Assembly: GCA_002310115.1 (NCBI GenBank)
Contig: DBYI01000012.1
Span: 1 to 5,883, forward strand
Direction: 5' to 3'
Source: Ruminococcus flavefaciens
GTDB lineage: Bacteria > Bacillota > Clostridia > Oscillospirales > Ruminococcaceae
DNA: 5,883 nt
The first letter of the stretch is position 1. The number at the start of each line of letters is the position of its first letter. A model generated the notes under the pieces. It was not told the origin of the DNA and searched no databases. It saw nothing but the letters and a program-made list of their open reading frames with translations. Position numbers and translations under genes: made by a program. Below are positions 1 to 5,811 of this stretch, one piece after another.

Positions 1-431
1 GATCACCCTGTATCGATAAGGCAACTTTAAGCAACGGAAGAATTTCATGTAATGGTTCACAGAATGGTGTAAGCCAGATTGAGAATCTCAACGCATATGA
101 GACTGTACAGGCTGAGACAATGTCCAACCAGTCTAAGAACATAAGCATAAGCGGTGTCGGCAACACAACTGTTAAGGCTAAGAAGGGCGATTGGATCAAG
201 GTCAGCGGCGTTGACCTTAGCAATGGCGTATCTTCTATCACAGTCAAGGGCAGCGGCAACGCAGTAGTTAAGTTCTGTGTAGGTTCTACTACAGGTACTT
301 GCATCGGTTACGGTGAGCTCAACGGCAGTGAGAACGAACTCGCAGCTGTAGAGAATAATGTAACAGGCGTTAAGGATATCTACATGATATTCAGCGGCGA
401 TTGCGAATTCGATTACTGGAAGCTCGCATAA
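1..431 (+). CDS. C-terminal part of a secreted glycoside hydrolase (probably GH43) ending in a CBM6-type module; 5' end outside window
   Basis: The frame is open from base 3 to the TAA at 429-431, giving 142 residues; the true start lies upstream, and the ATG at 120 is internal. The first 30 or so residues end in GVSQIENLNAYETVQAETM, which resembles the linker joining a GH43 arabinofuranosidase/xylosidase catalytic region to a CBM6 in Firmicutes (GVxQIxNLNPY..EAET). The rest reads as a CBM6-like beta-sandwich: a KGDWIKVSGVDL strand, a TGTCIGYGEL strand, and the typical end VTGVKDIYMIFSGDCEFDYWKLA. The role would be binding xylan or arabinoxylan outside the cell and holding the enzyme on its substrate. 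The catalytic domain is not visible, so GH43 is inferred from the linker and module alone. Aromatic residues usual in the CBM6 cleft (a Tyr before GDW and the Trp of GGWQTW) are absent. No dockerin follows the module. Codons favour AAC, GGC and AAG, consistent with strong expression. Confidence 0.72.
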   Translation, partial: SPCIDKATLSNGRISCNGSQNGVSQIENLNAYETVQAETMSNQSKNISISGVGNTTVKAKKGDWIKVSGVDLSNGVSSITVKGSGNAVVKFCVGSTTGTCIGYGELNGSENELAAVENNVTGVKDIYMIFSGDCEFDYWKLA

Positions 432-477
432 TTGCAAACAATTAAGGAGCTCAGCTCCGAACCCTTCAGGTTTTATC

Positions 478-500
478 GCTAACGTTAGCGTTAGCTTTTA
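478..500 (+). terminator. Putative Rho-independent terminator after the hydrolase gene
   Basis: GCTAACG (478-484) pairs with CGTTAGC (489-495) across a TTAG loop and is followed by TTTTA. It lies 46 bases after the hydrolase stop. The stem is short and only moderately GC-rich and the T-run is brief, so it may be leaky; stronger candidates follow at 611-651 and 691-745. Confidence 0.45.
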
Positions 501-534
501 CAGTTAATCAATGTCATAATTCTTTTCGAAGTTG

Positions 535-571
535 ATCTGTGCGGTGCATCTGCACAACGCGCCGCACAGAT
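535..571. repeat. 10-bp inverted repeat (stem-loop) of unknown role
   Basis: ATCTGTGCGG (535-544) is perfectly complementary to CCGCACAGAT (562-571), with a 17-base loop. An alternative inner hairpin is GTGCA/TGCAC (544-555). No T-run follows on the + strand, so it is not a standard terminator in that direction. It could be a structured 3' UTR element protecting the hydrolase mRNA, or part of a small RNA ending at the 611-651 hairpin. Confidence 0.5.
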
Positions 572-610
572 TAATATAATTCAAAAACTGAATTGTAAGG
601 GACAAATCAG

Positions 611-651
611 AACAGGAAAACCGTACTTGAGCAGTACGGCTTTCTTGTTTT
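611..651 (+). terminator. Putative Rho-independent terminator
   Basis: CCGTACT (621-627) pairs with AGTACGG (633-639) around a TGAGC loop. Beyond one A/C mismatch the arm extends with AACAGGAAA (611-619) against TTTCTTGTT (641-649), including one G-T wobble. The downstream arm is itself T-rich and ends in TTTT. The structure suits termination of + strand transcription leaking past 478-500; the A-rich upstream arm would also give a U-rich tail on the - strand. Confidence 0.6.
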
Positions 652-690
652 AAGTTGATAAGTCTACTATTATAAAGTTGCAAGTAAGAA

Positions 691-745
691 AGCAGCCTTA
701 AAGCGTCGAAAATACGTCGTTTGAAGGCTGCTCTTATTATTTTTT
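691..745. terminator. Bidirectional terminator between hydrolase and spoIVA
   Basis: AGCAGCCTT (691-699) pairs with AAGGCTGCT (724-732); shorter inner pairings between AAAGCG and CGTTT extend the stem. The + strand side runs into TCTTATTATTTTTT (732-745). Read on the - strand, the same stem runs into TTTCTTACTT, so it can also end spoIVA transcripts, whose stop is at 800. An overlapping alternative pairing, CTGCTCTT (728-735) with AAGAGCAG (746-753), is followed by TTGTTTTTAATTT on the + strand. Confidence 0.6.
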
Positions 746-799
746 AAGAGCAGTTGTTTTTAATTTAACGCTGTTTACTTAGTTTGTTACATCACATTT

Positions 800-2275
800 T
801 CACAATATAAAACATATTAGCCCCGAACACCCCTCGTTTATAACCCTTTCGAGAGTTTCCTGCAACTTCATCCGTGCATCAACAGGCATTTTGAACAGTT
901 TACTATGAAGGCCCTCGTTAACCAGCTCATGAAGGGACTTTCCGAAAATATTACTCTCCCATATCTTCTTAGGATCATCATCAAAACCATCCAGTAAGTA
1001 CATTACAAGTTCCTCTGACTGACGCTCTGTACCAACAATAGGACTGATAGTCGTGTTGATATTGGCTTTCATTAGATGAATAGATGGGGCAGAAGCTTTG
1101 AGTTTCACACCGTATTTTCCCCCCTGACGGATAATTTTAGGCTCCTCAAGAGACATCTCTTCAAGCTCAGGCATTACTATTCCGTAGCCTGTAGCCTCCA
1201 CCTCTGCAAGGGCAGGCTCGATACGCTTGTACTTTCGTCGTATGTCGTTAAGCTCTGACAAAAGAGGAATAAGATCACTTTCGCTCTCTATCTCAATTCC
1301 CGTAGTTTCTCCAAGTATCCGGTAAAAAAGACTATTGTCAAGCTCTGCAGTAATAGTGACAGCCCCTTTTCCAAGATCGATACCACTTATCTCCGCCTTT
1401 ACAACATCGGTGCACTTGGCGATTACCGCTGTCGCGTCCTCTGCTTCACGAACTAGCCGTATATCCTTCGTCGCATTCCGTATGCAATCCAGTATCTCGG
1501 ATTTAAGCCAATGCCCCTTTCCAAGTGTATTTATCCATCGCGCCGTGCGGATATTTATCTCCTTTATAGGAAAGGAAAAAAGTATCTCCCTCATTATTCC
1601 ACGAATATCGTTGTCGTTCAATTCAAGACAGTTAACAGGAACTACCTTTGCGTCGTAACGTTCTGTAAGCTGAGCCGCAAGAGTTCTCGCCTCCAACGAA
1701 TCAGGGGCAACTGTATTTAGTATAACCACAAATGGCTTTCCTAGCTCCTTGAGCTCGCGAATAACTCGCTCTTCACACTCCTCGTACTCCTGTCTCGGTA
1801 TATCAGTCACAGATCCGTCAGTAGTAATAACCAGTCCAATAGTGGAGTGATCTGTTATGACCTTCTGTGTACCTATCTCCGCTGCCATATTAAATGGGAT
1901 CTCTTCATCGAACCACGATGTCATAACCATACGTGGCTGTTCATTCTCGATATATCCGAGAGAACTGGGAACTATATAGCCAACGCAATCTATGAGCCGC
2001 ACGTTGAACGAAGCTTCGTTCCCTAAGTCAATACTCACAGCTTCCTCTGGAATAAACTTCGGTTCAGTAGTCATAATTGTCTTGCCTGCTGCAGACTGAG
2101 GCAACTCATCAAGAGCCCTTTCGCGTTTGAACTCACTATTTATATTGGGTATTACCAGCGATTCCATGAAGCGCTTGATAAAGGTAGATTTTCCCGTTCG
2201 TACAGGTCCGACCACACCTATGTATATATCGCCGCCTGTACGCTCGGCAATATCACTATATATATCTTTAGCCAT
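800..2275 (-). CDS. spoIVA: Stage IV sporulation protein A, spore coat morphogenetic ATPase
   Basis: This 491-residue protein matches SpoIVA across its length (492 in Bacillus subtilis). SpoIVA is a mother-cell ATPase that polymerises on the outer forespore membrane as the platform for coat assembly, and also influences cortex formation. The N-terminus ERTGGDIYIGVVGPVRTGKST contains the Walker A loop GPVRTGKS (23-30). The conserved AAGKTIMTTEPKF block (62-74) includes the region of the sensor threonine, and LIDCVGY (94-100) supplies the Walker B aspartate D96. The C-terminal part has PKIIRQGGKYGVKLKASAPSIH and IVGTERQSEELV, and ends in ERVINEGCSGLICFIL, the hydrophobic tail needed for forespore localisation in B. 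subtilis. The ATG at 2275 has AAGGAG (2282-2287) six bases upstream and gives the family's usual start. It lies 86 bases downstream of the sipL-like gene on the same strand, probably co-transcribed. The ATPase motifs are intact. The assignment is very secure. Confidence 0.97.
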   Translation of the reverse strand: MAKDIYSDIAERTGGDIYIGVVGPVRTGKSTFIKRFMESLVIPNINSEFKRERALDELPQSAAGKTIMTTEPKFIPEEAVSIDLGNEASFNVRLIDCVGYIVPSSLGYIENEQPRMVMTSWFDEEIPFNMAAEIGTQKVITDHSTIGLVITTDGSVTDIPRQEYEECEERVIRELKELGKPFVVILNTVAPDSLEARTLAAQLTERYDAKVVPVNCLELNDNDIRGIMREILFSFPIKEINIRTARWINTLGKGHWLKSEILDCIRNATKDIRLVREAEDATAVIAKCTDVVKAEISGIDLGKGAVTITAELDNSLFYRILGETTGIEIESESDLIPLLSELNDIRRKYKRIEPALAEVEATGYGIVMPELEEMSLEEPKIIRQGGKYGVKLKASAPSIHLMKANINTTISPIVGTERQSEELVMYLLDGFDDDPKKIWESNIFGKSLHELVNEGLHSKLFKMPVDARMKLQETLERVINEGCSGLICFIL

Positions 2276-2361
2276 ATAATACTCCTTTTATCAGAACTAA
2301 AATCAAAGCTCTAAGACCTGAAAGCTGAAATTATTATTTCTCATTCCTTAGCTCTAATATT

Positions 2362-3915
2362 TTATGATACAATTGGAATCAACAACATACCTCCACTTTC
2401 AAGTCTCTCACCTGTTAACTCGTTTTCTTCCATCACTGCAGAAACGCTAGTACTGTAGCGTTTAGCGATGTCCCATACACTTTCATTTTCTGTGCCGTAA
2501 TAGAGCTTTATTGCGTAATCACCGTCCCGCTCTTTTCGAGAACTGTCATCAACTAATATATCAGTCACCGCTTTTATTGAGTCGGAACTGTACACAGCCA
2601 GCTTTACGGCCATATCTGCCTTTGCAGTAAGTATTCCCTCTGCAGAGATATCAAAGGAAGTTTCACTGACTCTTACTTCAGCAGTGACAGCCGAACCATC
2701 AATATTGCTTGGAAGAACAATGGTTTCTTCAAAAGCCTCATCCCTATCTGGCATTATCATACCTCCAGTTCTGTCCTTTGCCGCCATAGAATAGACCAAC
2801 ATACCGCTTATGACCACGGATCGCCCATCTTCACCGATATGTGCATTGATATTCTTTGGTTCACTCCACATAGCATAGATATTCTGTGGGACATCATCCC
2901 CTATCGCAAGTCGCACACTGTGACGAAAGTTCTCATTGTAGATCATAGGTATCTGCTCGGCTTTTATATCCGAAATCTCAACATTACATGGGTACAATGT
3001 TGAAAAAGCATCCTCTGCTATCATAACAGTAGCCGTTCTAACTGCATGGCAGCACAACCTCAACTCCATCTCACATCGCAAAACACGATTATCGCCGTCT
3101 CTTCCGCCTGTTATGCTTATATCGCAGCTGATCACCTCAGGGACAACAGTACAATCGAAGCTATCATCAAGCCCATCAACATCAATTATCTGACTATACC
3201 CAAGTGAAAAGCTCATAGGCTCCACCGTCATGCCATCGCTGTTTTCTCCTGCGTAAAGAAGCTCTACATCTGCCTCCCCCTTTGCCAGGAGCTTGCCAGA
3301 AATAAGCTTTGTCTCACAGTCTGCGGTGCTACATCGACAGTTTATTATTCCAGATATATCTGGCTGAGCTGCCGTAAGCTCTATCTCCTCCTCGATATGC
3401 ACGTTTTTTACAGCGTTCAGCCTCTGTGCAGCATACTTCACAGGAACTTTTTTCAGCTGTATATTTAGCCCCTTTCCATCAGAAATAACTTCCTGCTGAT
3501 GCTCGCCTGCAACGCTTATTTTTATGGAAACAACTCCTCGCAAGTCGATACGTCGCTTGTTAACTGCTCGAAAGTTCACATTACCTGTCTTTGCTACTAT
3601 TCTCACCTCAGACGAACTAACACTTTTTCCAAGTTCCACAGTACGTGTAAAACTCCGCTGCTGATTCACTGACTGTACTACGCTTCCGTCCTCTCCACAG
3701 TAGAGTATGTGTATATCGCATCTTAATTCATATGTGAGCTTATCATCACTTACTGCCCATTCAGTAATAACAGGGGAAGCCTCGCAACGCACGAGTCTAA
3801 AGATATCAGGACAGTAATCGGGGAGAATATAATCAAGCTCGACAGGCTGTTCCTGCAATCCGTCATAGATCATCTCTGCCGCAGGAACTGTCTCTTTTGT
3901 AAGTTTCAGATCCAT
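2362..3915 (-). CDS. sipL: SipL-type SPOCS (DUF3794)/LysM protein, SpoIVA-interacting coat morphogenetic factor
   Basis: A 517-residue protein with N-terminal SPOCS/DUF3794-like sequence and a C-terminal LysM domain. The SPOCS hallmark PD(Y)xPDI is seen in ILPDYCPDIFRLV (30-42) and again in AAQPDISGIINC (182-193); a third beta-rich unit seems to fill about 310-455, though its boundaries are loose. The LysM domain (about 467-517) contains YYGTENESVWDIAKRYSTS, with W481, and ends GGMLLIPIVS. This architecture and length match C. difficile SipL, which recruits and anchors SpoIVA on the forespore through LysM contacts and does the job of Bacillus SpoVID. No signal peptide or membrane segment is seen, as expected for a mother-cell cytosolic protein. 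The ATG at 3915 is chosen because AAGGAGG lies ten bases upstream. The gene directly precedes spoIVA, its expected partner. The alternative is another SPOCS/LysM paralogue, less likely given this neighbour. Confidence 0.88.
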   Translation of the reverse strand: MDLKLTKETVPAAEMIYDGLQEQPVELDYILPDYCPDIFRLVRCEASPVITEWAVSDDKLTYELRCDIHILYCGEDGSVVQSVNQQRSFTRTVELGKSVSSSEVRIVAKTGNVNFRAVNKRRIDLRGVVSIKISVAGEHQQEVISDGKGLNIQLKKVPVKYAAQRLNAVKNVHIEEEIELTAAQPDISGIINCRCSTADCETKLISGKLLAKGEADVELLYAGENSDGMTVEPMSFSLGYSQIIDVDGLDDSFDCTVVPEVISCDISITGGRDGDNRVLRCEMELRLCCHAVRTATVMIAEDAFSTLYPCNVEISDIKAEQIPMIYNENFRHSVRLAIGDDVPQNIYAMWSEPKNINAHIGEDGRSVVISGMLVYSMAAKDRTGGMIMPDRDEAFEETIVLPSNIDGSAVTAEVRVSETSFDISAEGILTAKADMAVKLAVYSSDSIKAVTDILVDDSSRKERDGDYAIKLYYGTENESVWDIAKRYSTSVSAVMEENELTGERLESGGMLLIPIVS

Positions 3916-3925
3916 AAATGGTCAA

Positions 3926-3932
3926 CCTCCTT
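3926..3932 (-). promoter_or_regulatory. Ribosome binding site of the sipL-like gene
   Basis: AAGGAGG on the - strand is a near-perfect Shine-Dalgarno sequence. It lies ten bases before the ATG at 3915, slightly longer than the six to eight bases seen for the other genes here, and fixes that ATG as the start. A TTG one base past the motif is too close to be used. Confidence 0.8.
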
Positions 3933-4035
3933 GAAGTTTGGTTTATGTAATAATATTCAGAAAAACTATTATTTAGAACAGGCTGTTTGACAACCAGTTA
4001 TGATAAAATTCATTACAAATTTACAAAGTCAGGTA

Positions 4036-4053
4036 TAGACAAAATAGACAAAA
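4036..4053. repeat. Perfect tandem duplication of a 9-bp unit
   Basis: TAGACAAAA occurs twice with no gap. The first copy supplies the -35 hexamer of the Nudix promoter and the second fills much of its spacer. It may be a slippage product or a direct-repeat binding site. Confidence 0.85.
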
Positions 4054-4064
4054 TATGCTATAAT
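4036..4064 (+). promoter_or_regulatory. Sigma-A promoter with extended -10 for the Nudix gene
   Basis: The -35 is TAGACA (4036-4041), followed by a 17-base spacer and TATAAT (4059-4064). TGC directly before the -10 makes an extended TGnTATAAT. Transcription should start near 4071, giving a leader of about 79 bases before the ATG at 4150. The -35 box and spacer contain two adjoining copies of TAGACAAAA (4036-4044 and 4045-4053). Confidence 0.8.
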
Positions 4065-4081
4065 AATTGTGAACTACATAA

Positions 4082-4135
4082 AAAAGCAGCATTAAAAAAA
4101 CAGACTGCTTTTATTCTGCCCGAAAAACTAGGGCA
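4082..4135 (+). promoter_or_regulatory. Two leader hairpins in the Nudix 5' UTR
   Basis: AAAAGCAG (4082-4089) is complementary to CTGCTTTT (4105-4112) with a 15-base A-rich loop. TGCCC (4117-4121) can pair with GGGCA (4131-4135), ending two bases before the AAAGGA ribosome site region (4138-4143). The first hairpin ends in TTTTATT, so weak attenuation is possible. No known riboswitch class is recognised. Confidence 0.4.
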
Positions 4136-4149
4136 AGAAAGGATAAAAT

Positions 4150-4563
4150 ATGCTTCACGAGAAATCATGCGGCGCGATTGTCTACAGGAAATACCACGGC
4201 AATACGGAAATCCTGCTGATAAAGCATATCAACAGCGGTCACTGGTCCTTTCCGAAAGGACACGTAGAGAAGGGTGAAACCGAAATTGAGACTGCTCGTC
4301 GTGAGATAATGGAAGAGACCTCGATCGACGTAATTATTGACCCGACATTTAGAGAAACAGTAACGTATTCTCCTAAAAAGGATACCGTAAAAGTAGTCGT
4401 TTACTTCCTTGCGAAGGCGAAAAACGTAGATTTTTCACCTCAGGAAGGCGAGATTGCAGAGATACGCTGGGTAGATATATCCTATGCGGCGAATATACTG
4501 TCCTATGAGAATGACCGAACTATTGTTGCCAAGGCTAAGGCGGCTATAAAAGAAAACCACTAA
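4150..4563 (+). CDS. Nudix hydrolase, bis(5'-nucleosyl)-tetraphosphatase type
   Basis: A 137-residue single-domain Nudix protein, the usual length for small bacterial Ap4A/Ap6A-type hydrolases. The N-terminus EKSCGAIVYRK and the sequence GHWSFPKGHVEKGE are typical of that subgroup. The Nudix box GX5EX7REUXEEXGU is at residues 37-59 (GHVEKGE...RREIMEETSI), with the metal-binding REIMEE intact but Ser58 in place of the usual Gly. It probably cleaves dinucleoside polyphosphates or other nucleoside diphosphate-X substrates, with Mg or Mn, in the cytosol; exact substrate cannot be read from sequence. The ATG at 4150 has AAAGGA (4138-4143) six bases upstream. The gene stands alone: its own sigma-A promoter upstream, a strong terminator directly after its stop, and convergent and divergent neighbours. 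An overlapping frame from 3987 runs through the promoter and is not a gene. Confidence 0.9.
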   Translation: MLHEKSCGAIVYRKYHGNTEILLIKHINSGHWSFPKGHVEKGETEIETARREIMEETSIDVIIDPTFRETVTYSPKKDTVKVVVYFLAKAKNVDFSPQEGEIAEIRWVDISYAANILSYENDRTIVAKAKAAIKENH

Positions 4564-4596
4564 AAAAATCCCTCACATGATGTGAGGGATTTTTTG
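4562..4596. terminator. Strong bidirectional Rho-independent terminator
   Basis: ATCCCTCACA (4568-4577) pairs perfectly with TGTGAGGGAT (4581-4590) across a TGA loop, and flanking A and T runs add five further A-T pairs. The T-run 4590-4595 ends Nudix transcripts one helix after the stop codon. The A-run 4562-4568 reads as a T-run on the - strand and serves the convergent DUF4317 gene, whose stop is at 4647. Confidence 0.92.
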
Positions 4597-4646
4597 AACC
4601 TTTAGCCTAAAATGGCGCTTTCTGATCACATTTTTCAATTTAAAAT

Positions 4647-5774
4647 TTAAAGAGAAACAGGCAATCCGTTTATCTCTATAGTGGGATCATCGATATCAAT
4701 AAGTAAACACCTTCTGCCGTCGACCACACTGGTACGCACCTTATCTGCTGCAGATGGCTTTATATTCACGGTGATACCAGGTGAAGTTAGGACAGTCTTG
4801 TTTTCCACAAGGTTAGCAGCCGTAAGAGGCACAGCTCCACATACCTTTTCGTAAACAGGTTCCACCATATTCACTCGCTCCTCAGGAAGCCCCACATCAA
4901 CAAGTATATCCTTAAGCCTTATGTTATCGATAACAACCCTGTCTGTATCATCCTTGTTTTCTTCAACAACCTCCTGTATCTTCTCGTTAACAGTCTTTAT
5001 GAGCATATAATCCAGATCATCGCCCACAACATTCTTGAGAATGCTCTGGAAGCTATTCTTCTCACTCTCAGCTGACATCACGAAACTACATCCCAGCACG
5101 TTTTCTACAACTGAAACATTAGGCGACTTCACATTCTTTGTGTAGTACATAACGTGATTTATATCAGAACTTCTGTTGCTGAAAACAGGATATAAAAAAC
5201 CATCTGATGGAGCTTTGCTTATAATGAGTTCAGTATTCACCTTTTTTGTTATCTCGTTACCCACGCTGTCGAATATAAAACCGTCCTTGCTTGTATTTAC
5301 TGGACAGATTGCCGTAAGAATATATCGGTATATCTCGTCTTCACCATCAGAAAACTCATCGTTCTTATCTTTTTTGCGGATAGTATATGTACAATAGGAA
5401 GTTATCACCGCAAAAGGACCTGTATACGCAATATTATTAGCTATATGATTGAGAAATTCCTCACAGGCTATATCGTCTTTAAGTTCGGAGGTAAGAAGGG
5501 TATATAGAATATTCTGCGGCTGCCCCTCATCGTAGGCTTCGTTTGGGAACTCATACTCCACAAAAGCTTTGCCCACGTTTGTATTGAGTACCTTTTTCAG
5601 TGTCTCATCATAAACATCATGCTCCTCAACAGGCATAGTAAGGCAAGAACTGACATTATGATATCTCACGTTCTTATCCGCATCAATAAATGCAGTAAGA
5701 ACTCGTTCCATTATAAAAAAACCACTTTTATCAGAGAAATTCTTCTTTATTTCCGCTGTTTCCTTTTTGTTCAT
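4647..5774 (-). CDS. DUF4317 family protein of unknown function
   Basis: A 375-residue protein that I recognise as DUF4317, a family I associate with Clostridia and for which I know no function. Family-like features are the start MNKKETAEIKKNF, the early FIDADKNVR segment (29-37), the central ICPVNTSKDGF (156-166), and SDGFLYPVFSNRSSDINHVMYY (190-211). It looks like a soluble cytosolic protein: no signal peptide, no membrane span, many acidic residues and a Lys/Asp/Glu-rich linker (134-147). I see no nucleotide-binding, protease or DNA-binding motif. The start ATG at 5774 has AAAGGA (5783-5788) eight bases upstream and the expected family N-terminus. The frame remains open upstream to the window edge, but that stretch is a hairpin resembling an insertion-sequence end and is unlikely to be coding. 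The gene is convergent with the Nudix gene and shares its terminator. The upstream region shows no clear promoter. Confidence 0.82.
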   Translation of the reverse strand: MNKKETAEIKKNFSDKSGFFIMERVLTAFIDADKNVRYHNVSSCLTMPVEEHDVYDETLKKVLNTNVGKAFVEYEFPNEAYDEGQPQNILYTLLTSELKDDIACEEFLNHIANNIAYTGPFAVITSYCTYTIRKKDKNDEFSDGEDEIYRYILTAICPVNTSKDGFIFDSVGNEITKKVNTELIISKAPSDGFLYPVFSNRSSDINHVMYYTKNVKSPNVSVVENVLGCSFVMSAESEKNSFQSILKNVVGDDLDYMLIKTVNEKIQEVVEENKDDTDRVVIDNIRLKDILVDVGLPEERVNMVEPVYEKVCGAVPLTAANLVENKTVLTSPGITVNIKPSAADKVRTSVVDGRRCLLIDIDDPTIEINGLPVSL

Positions 5775-5811
5775 TTTATTTTTCCTTTCTGTTATCTGTA
5801 ACTGACACGTA

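Larger units (their letters stand above)
432..799. other. Convergent intergenic spacer rich in hairpins, no gene
   Basis: This 368-base stretch separates the hydrolase (+) from spoIVA (-), whose 3' ends face each other. I find no credible coding sequence. From left to right it holds a short GGAGC/GCTCC inverted repeat (446-458), a hairpin with a short T-run (478-500), a 10-bp inverted repeat (535-571), a small AATTCA/TGAATT repeat (578-594), a long hairpin ending in T-rich sequence (611-651), and a large hairpin with T-runs on both strands (about 691-745). A TATAAT at 575-580 lacks a matching -35 box. Confidence 0.75.

Noticed and set aside
57..437. 126-residue open frame on the - strand over the hydrolase tail
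   Set aside because: It is the mirror of a clear CBM6-type coding sequence, lacks a sensible ribosome site, and its translation resembles nothing I know.
1076..1720. Several short + strand open frames inside spoIVA (and similar ones at 5176-5397 and 5619-5801 inside the DUF4317 gene)
   Set aside because: They are antisense to well-supported genes and have no family resemblance or ribosome sites.
2307..2357. 8-bp direct repeat AGCTCTAA (2307-2314 and 2350-2357) in the sipL-spoIVA gap
   Set aside because: Short and AT-rich, with no symmetry or known regulator site; plausible by chance.
2359..2366. CATAAAAT on the - strand, similar to a sigma-E -10 box, 84 bases upstream of spoIVA
   Set aside because: The -10 resembles the consensus, and spoIVA is sigma-E dependent in Bacillus, but no ATA-type -35 is found at 14-15 bases upstream. 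It could be chance in AT-rich DNA, so I do not list it as a promoter.
3944..3952. CATAAAC on the - strand upstream of the sipL-like gene as a sigma-E -10
   Set aside because: Only the CATA core matches and no -35 sits at the right distance; the promoter of this gene remains unlocated.
3987..3992. Perfect TTGACA on the + strand
   Set aside because: No TATAAT-like box lies 16-18 bases downstream (the sequence there is TCATTA), whereas the promoter at 4036-4064 has both boxes.
3987..4277. 96-residue open frame on the + strand overlapping the start of the Nudix gene
   Set aside because: It runs through the Nudix promoter and leader and then overlaps the Nudix gene out of frame; no ribosome site and no family resemblance.
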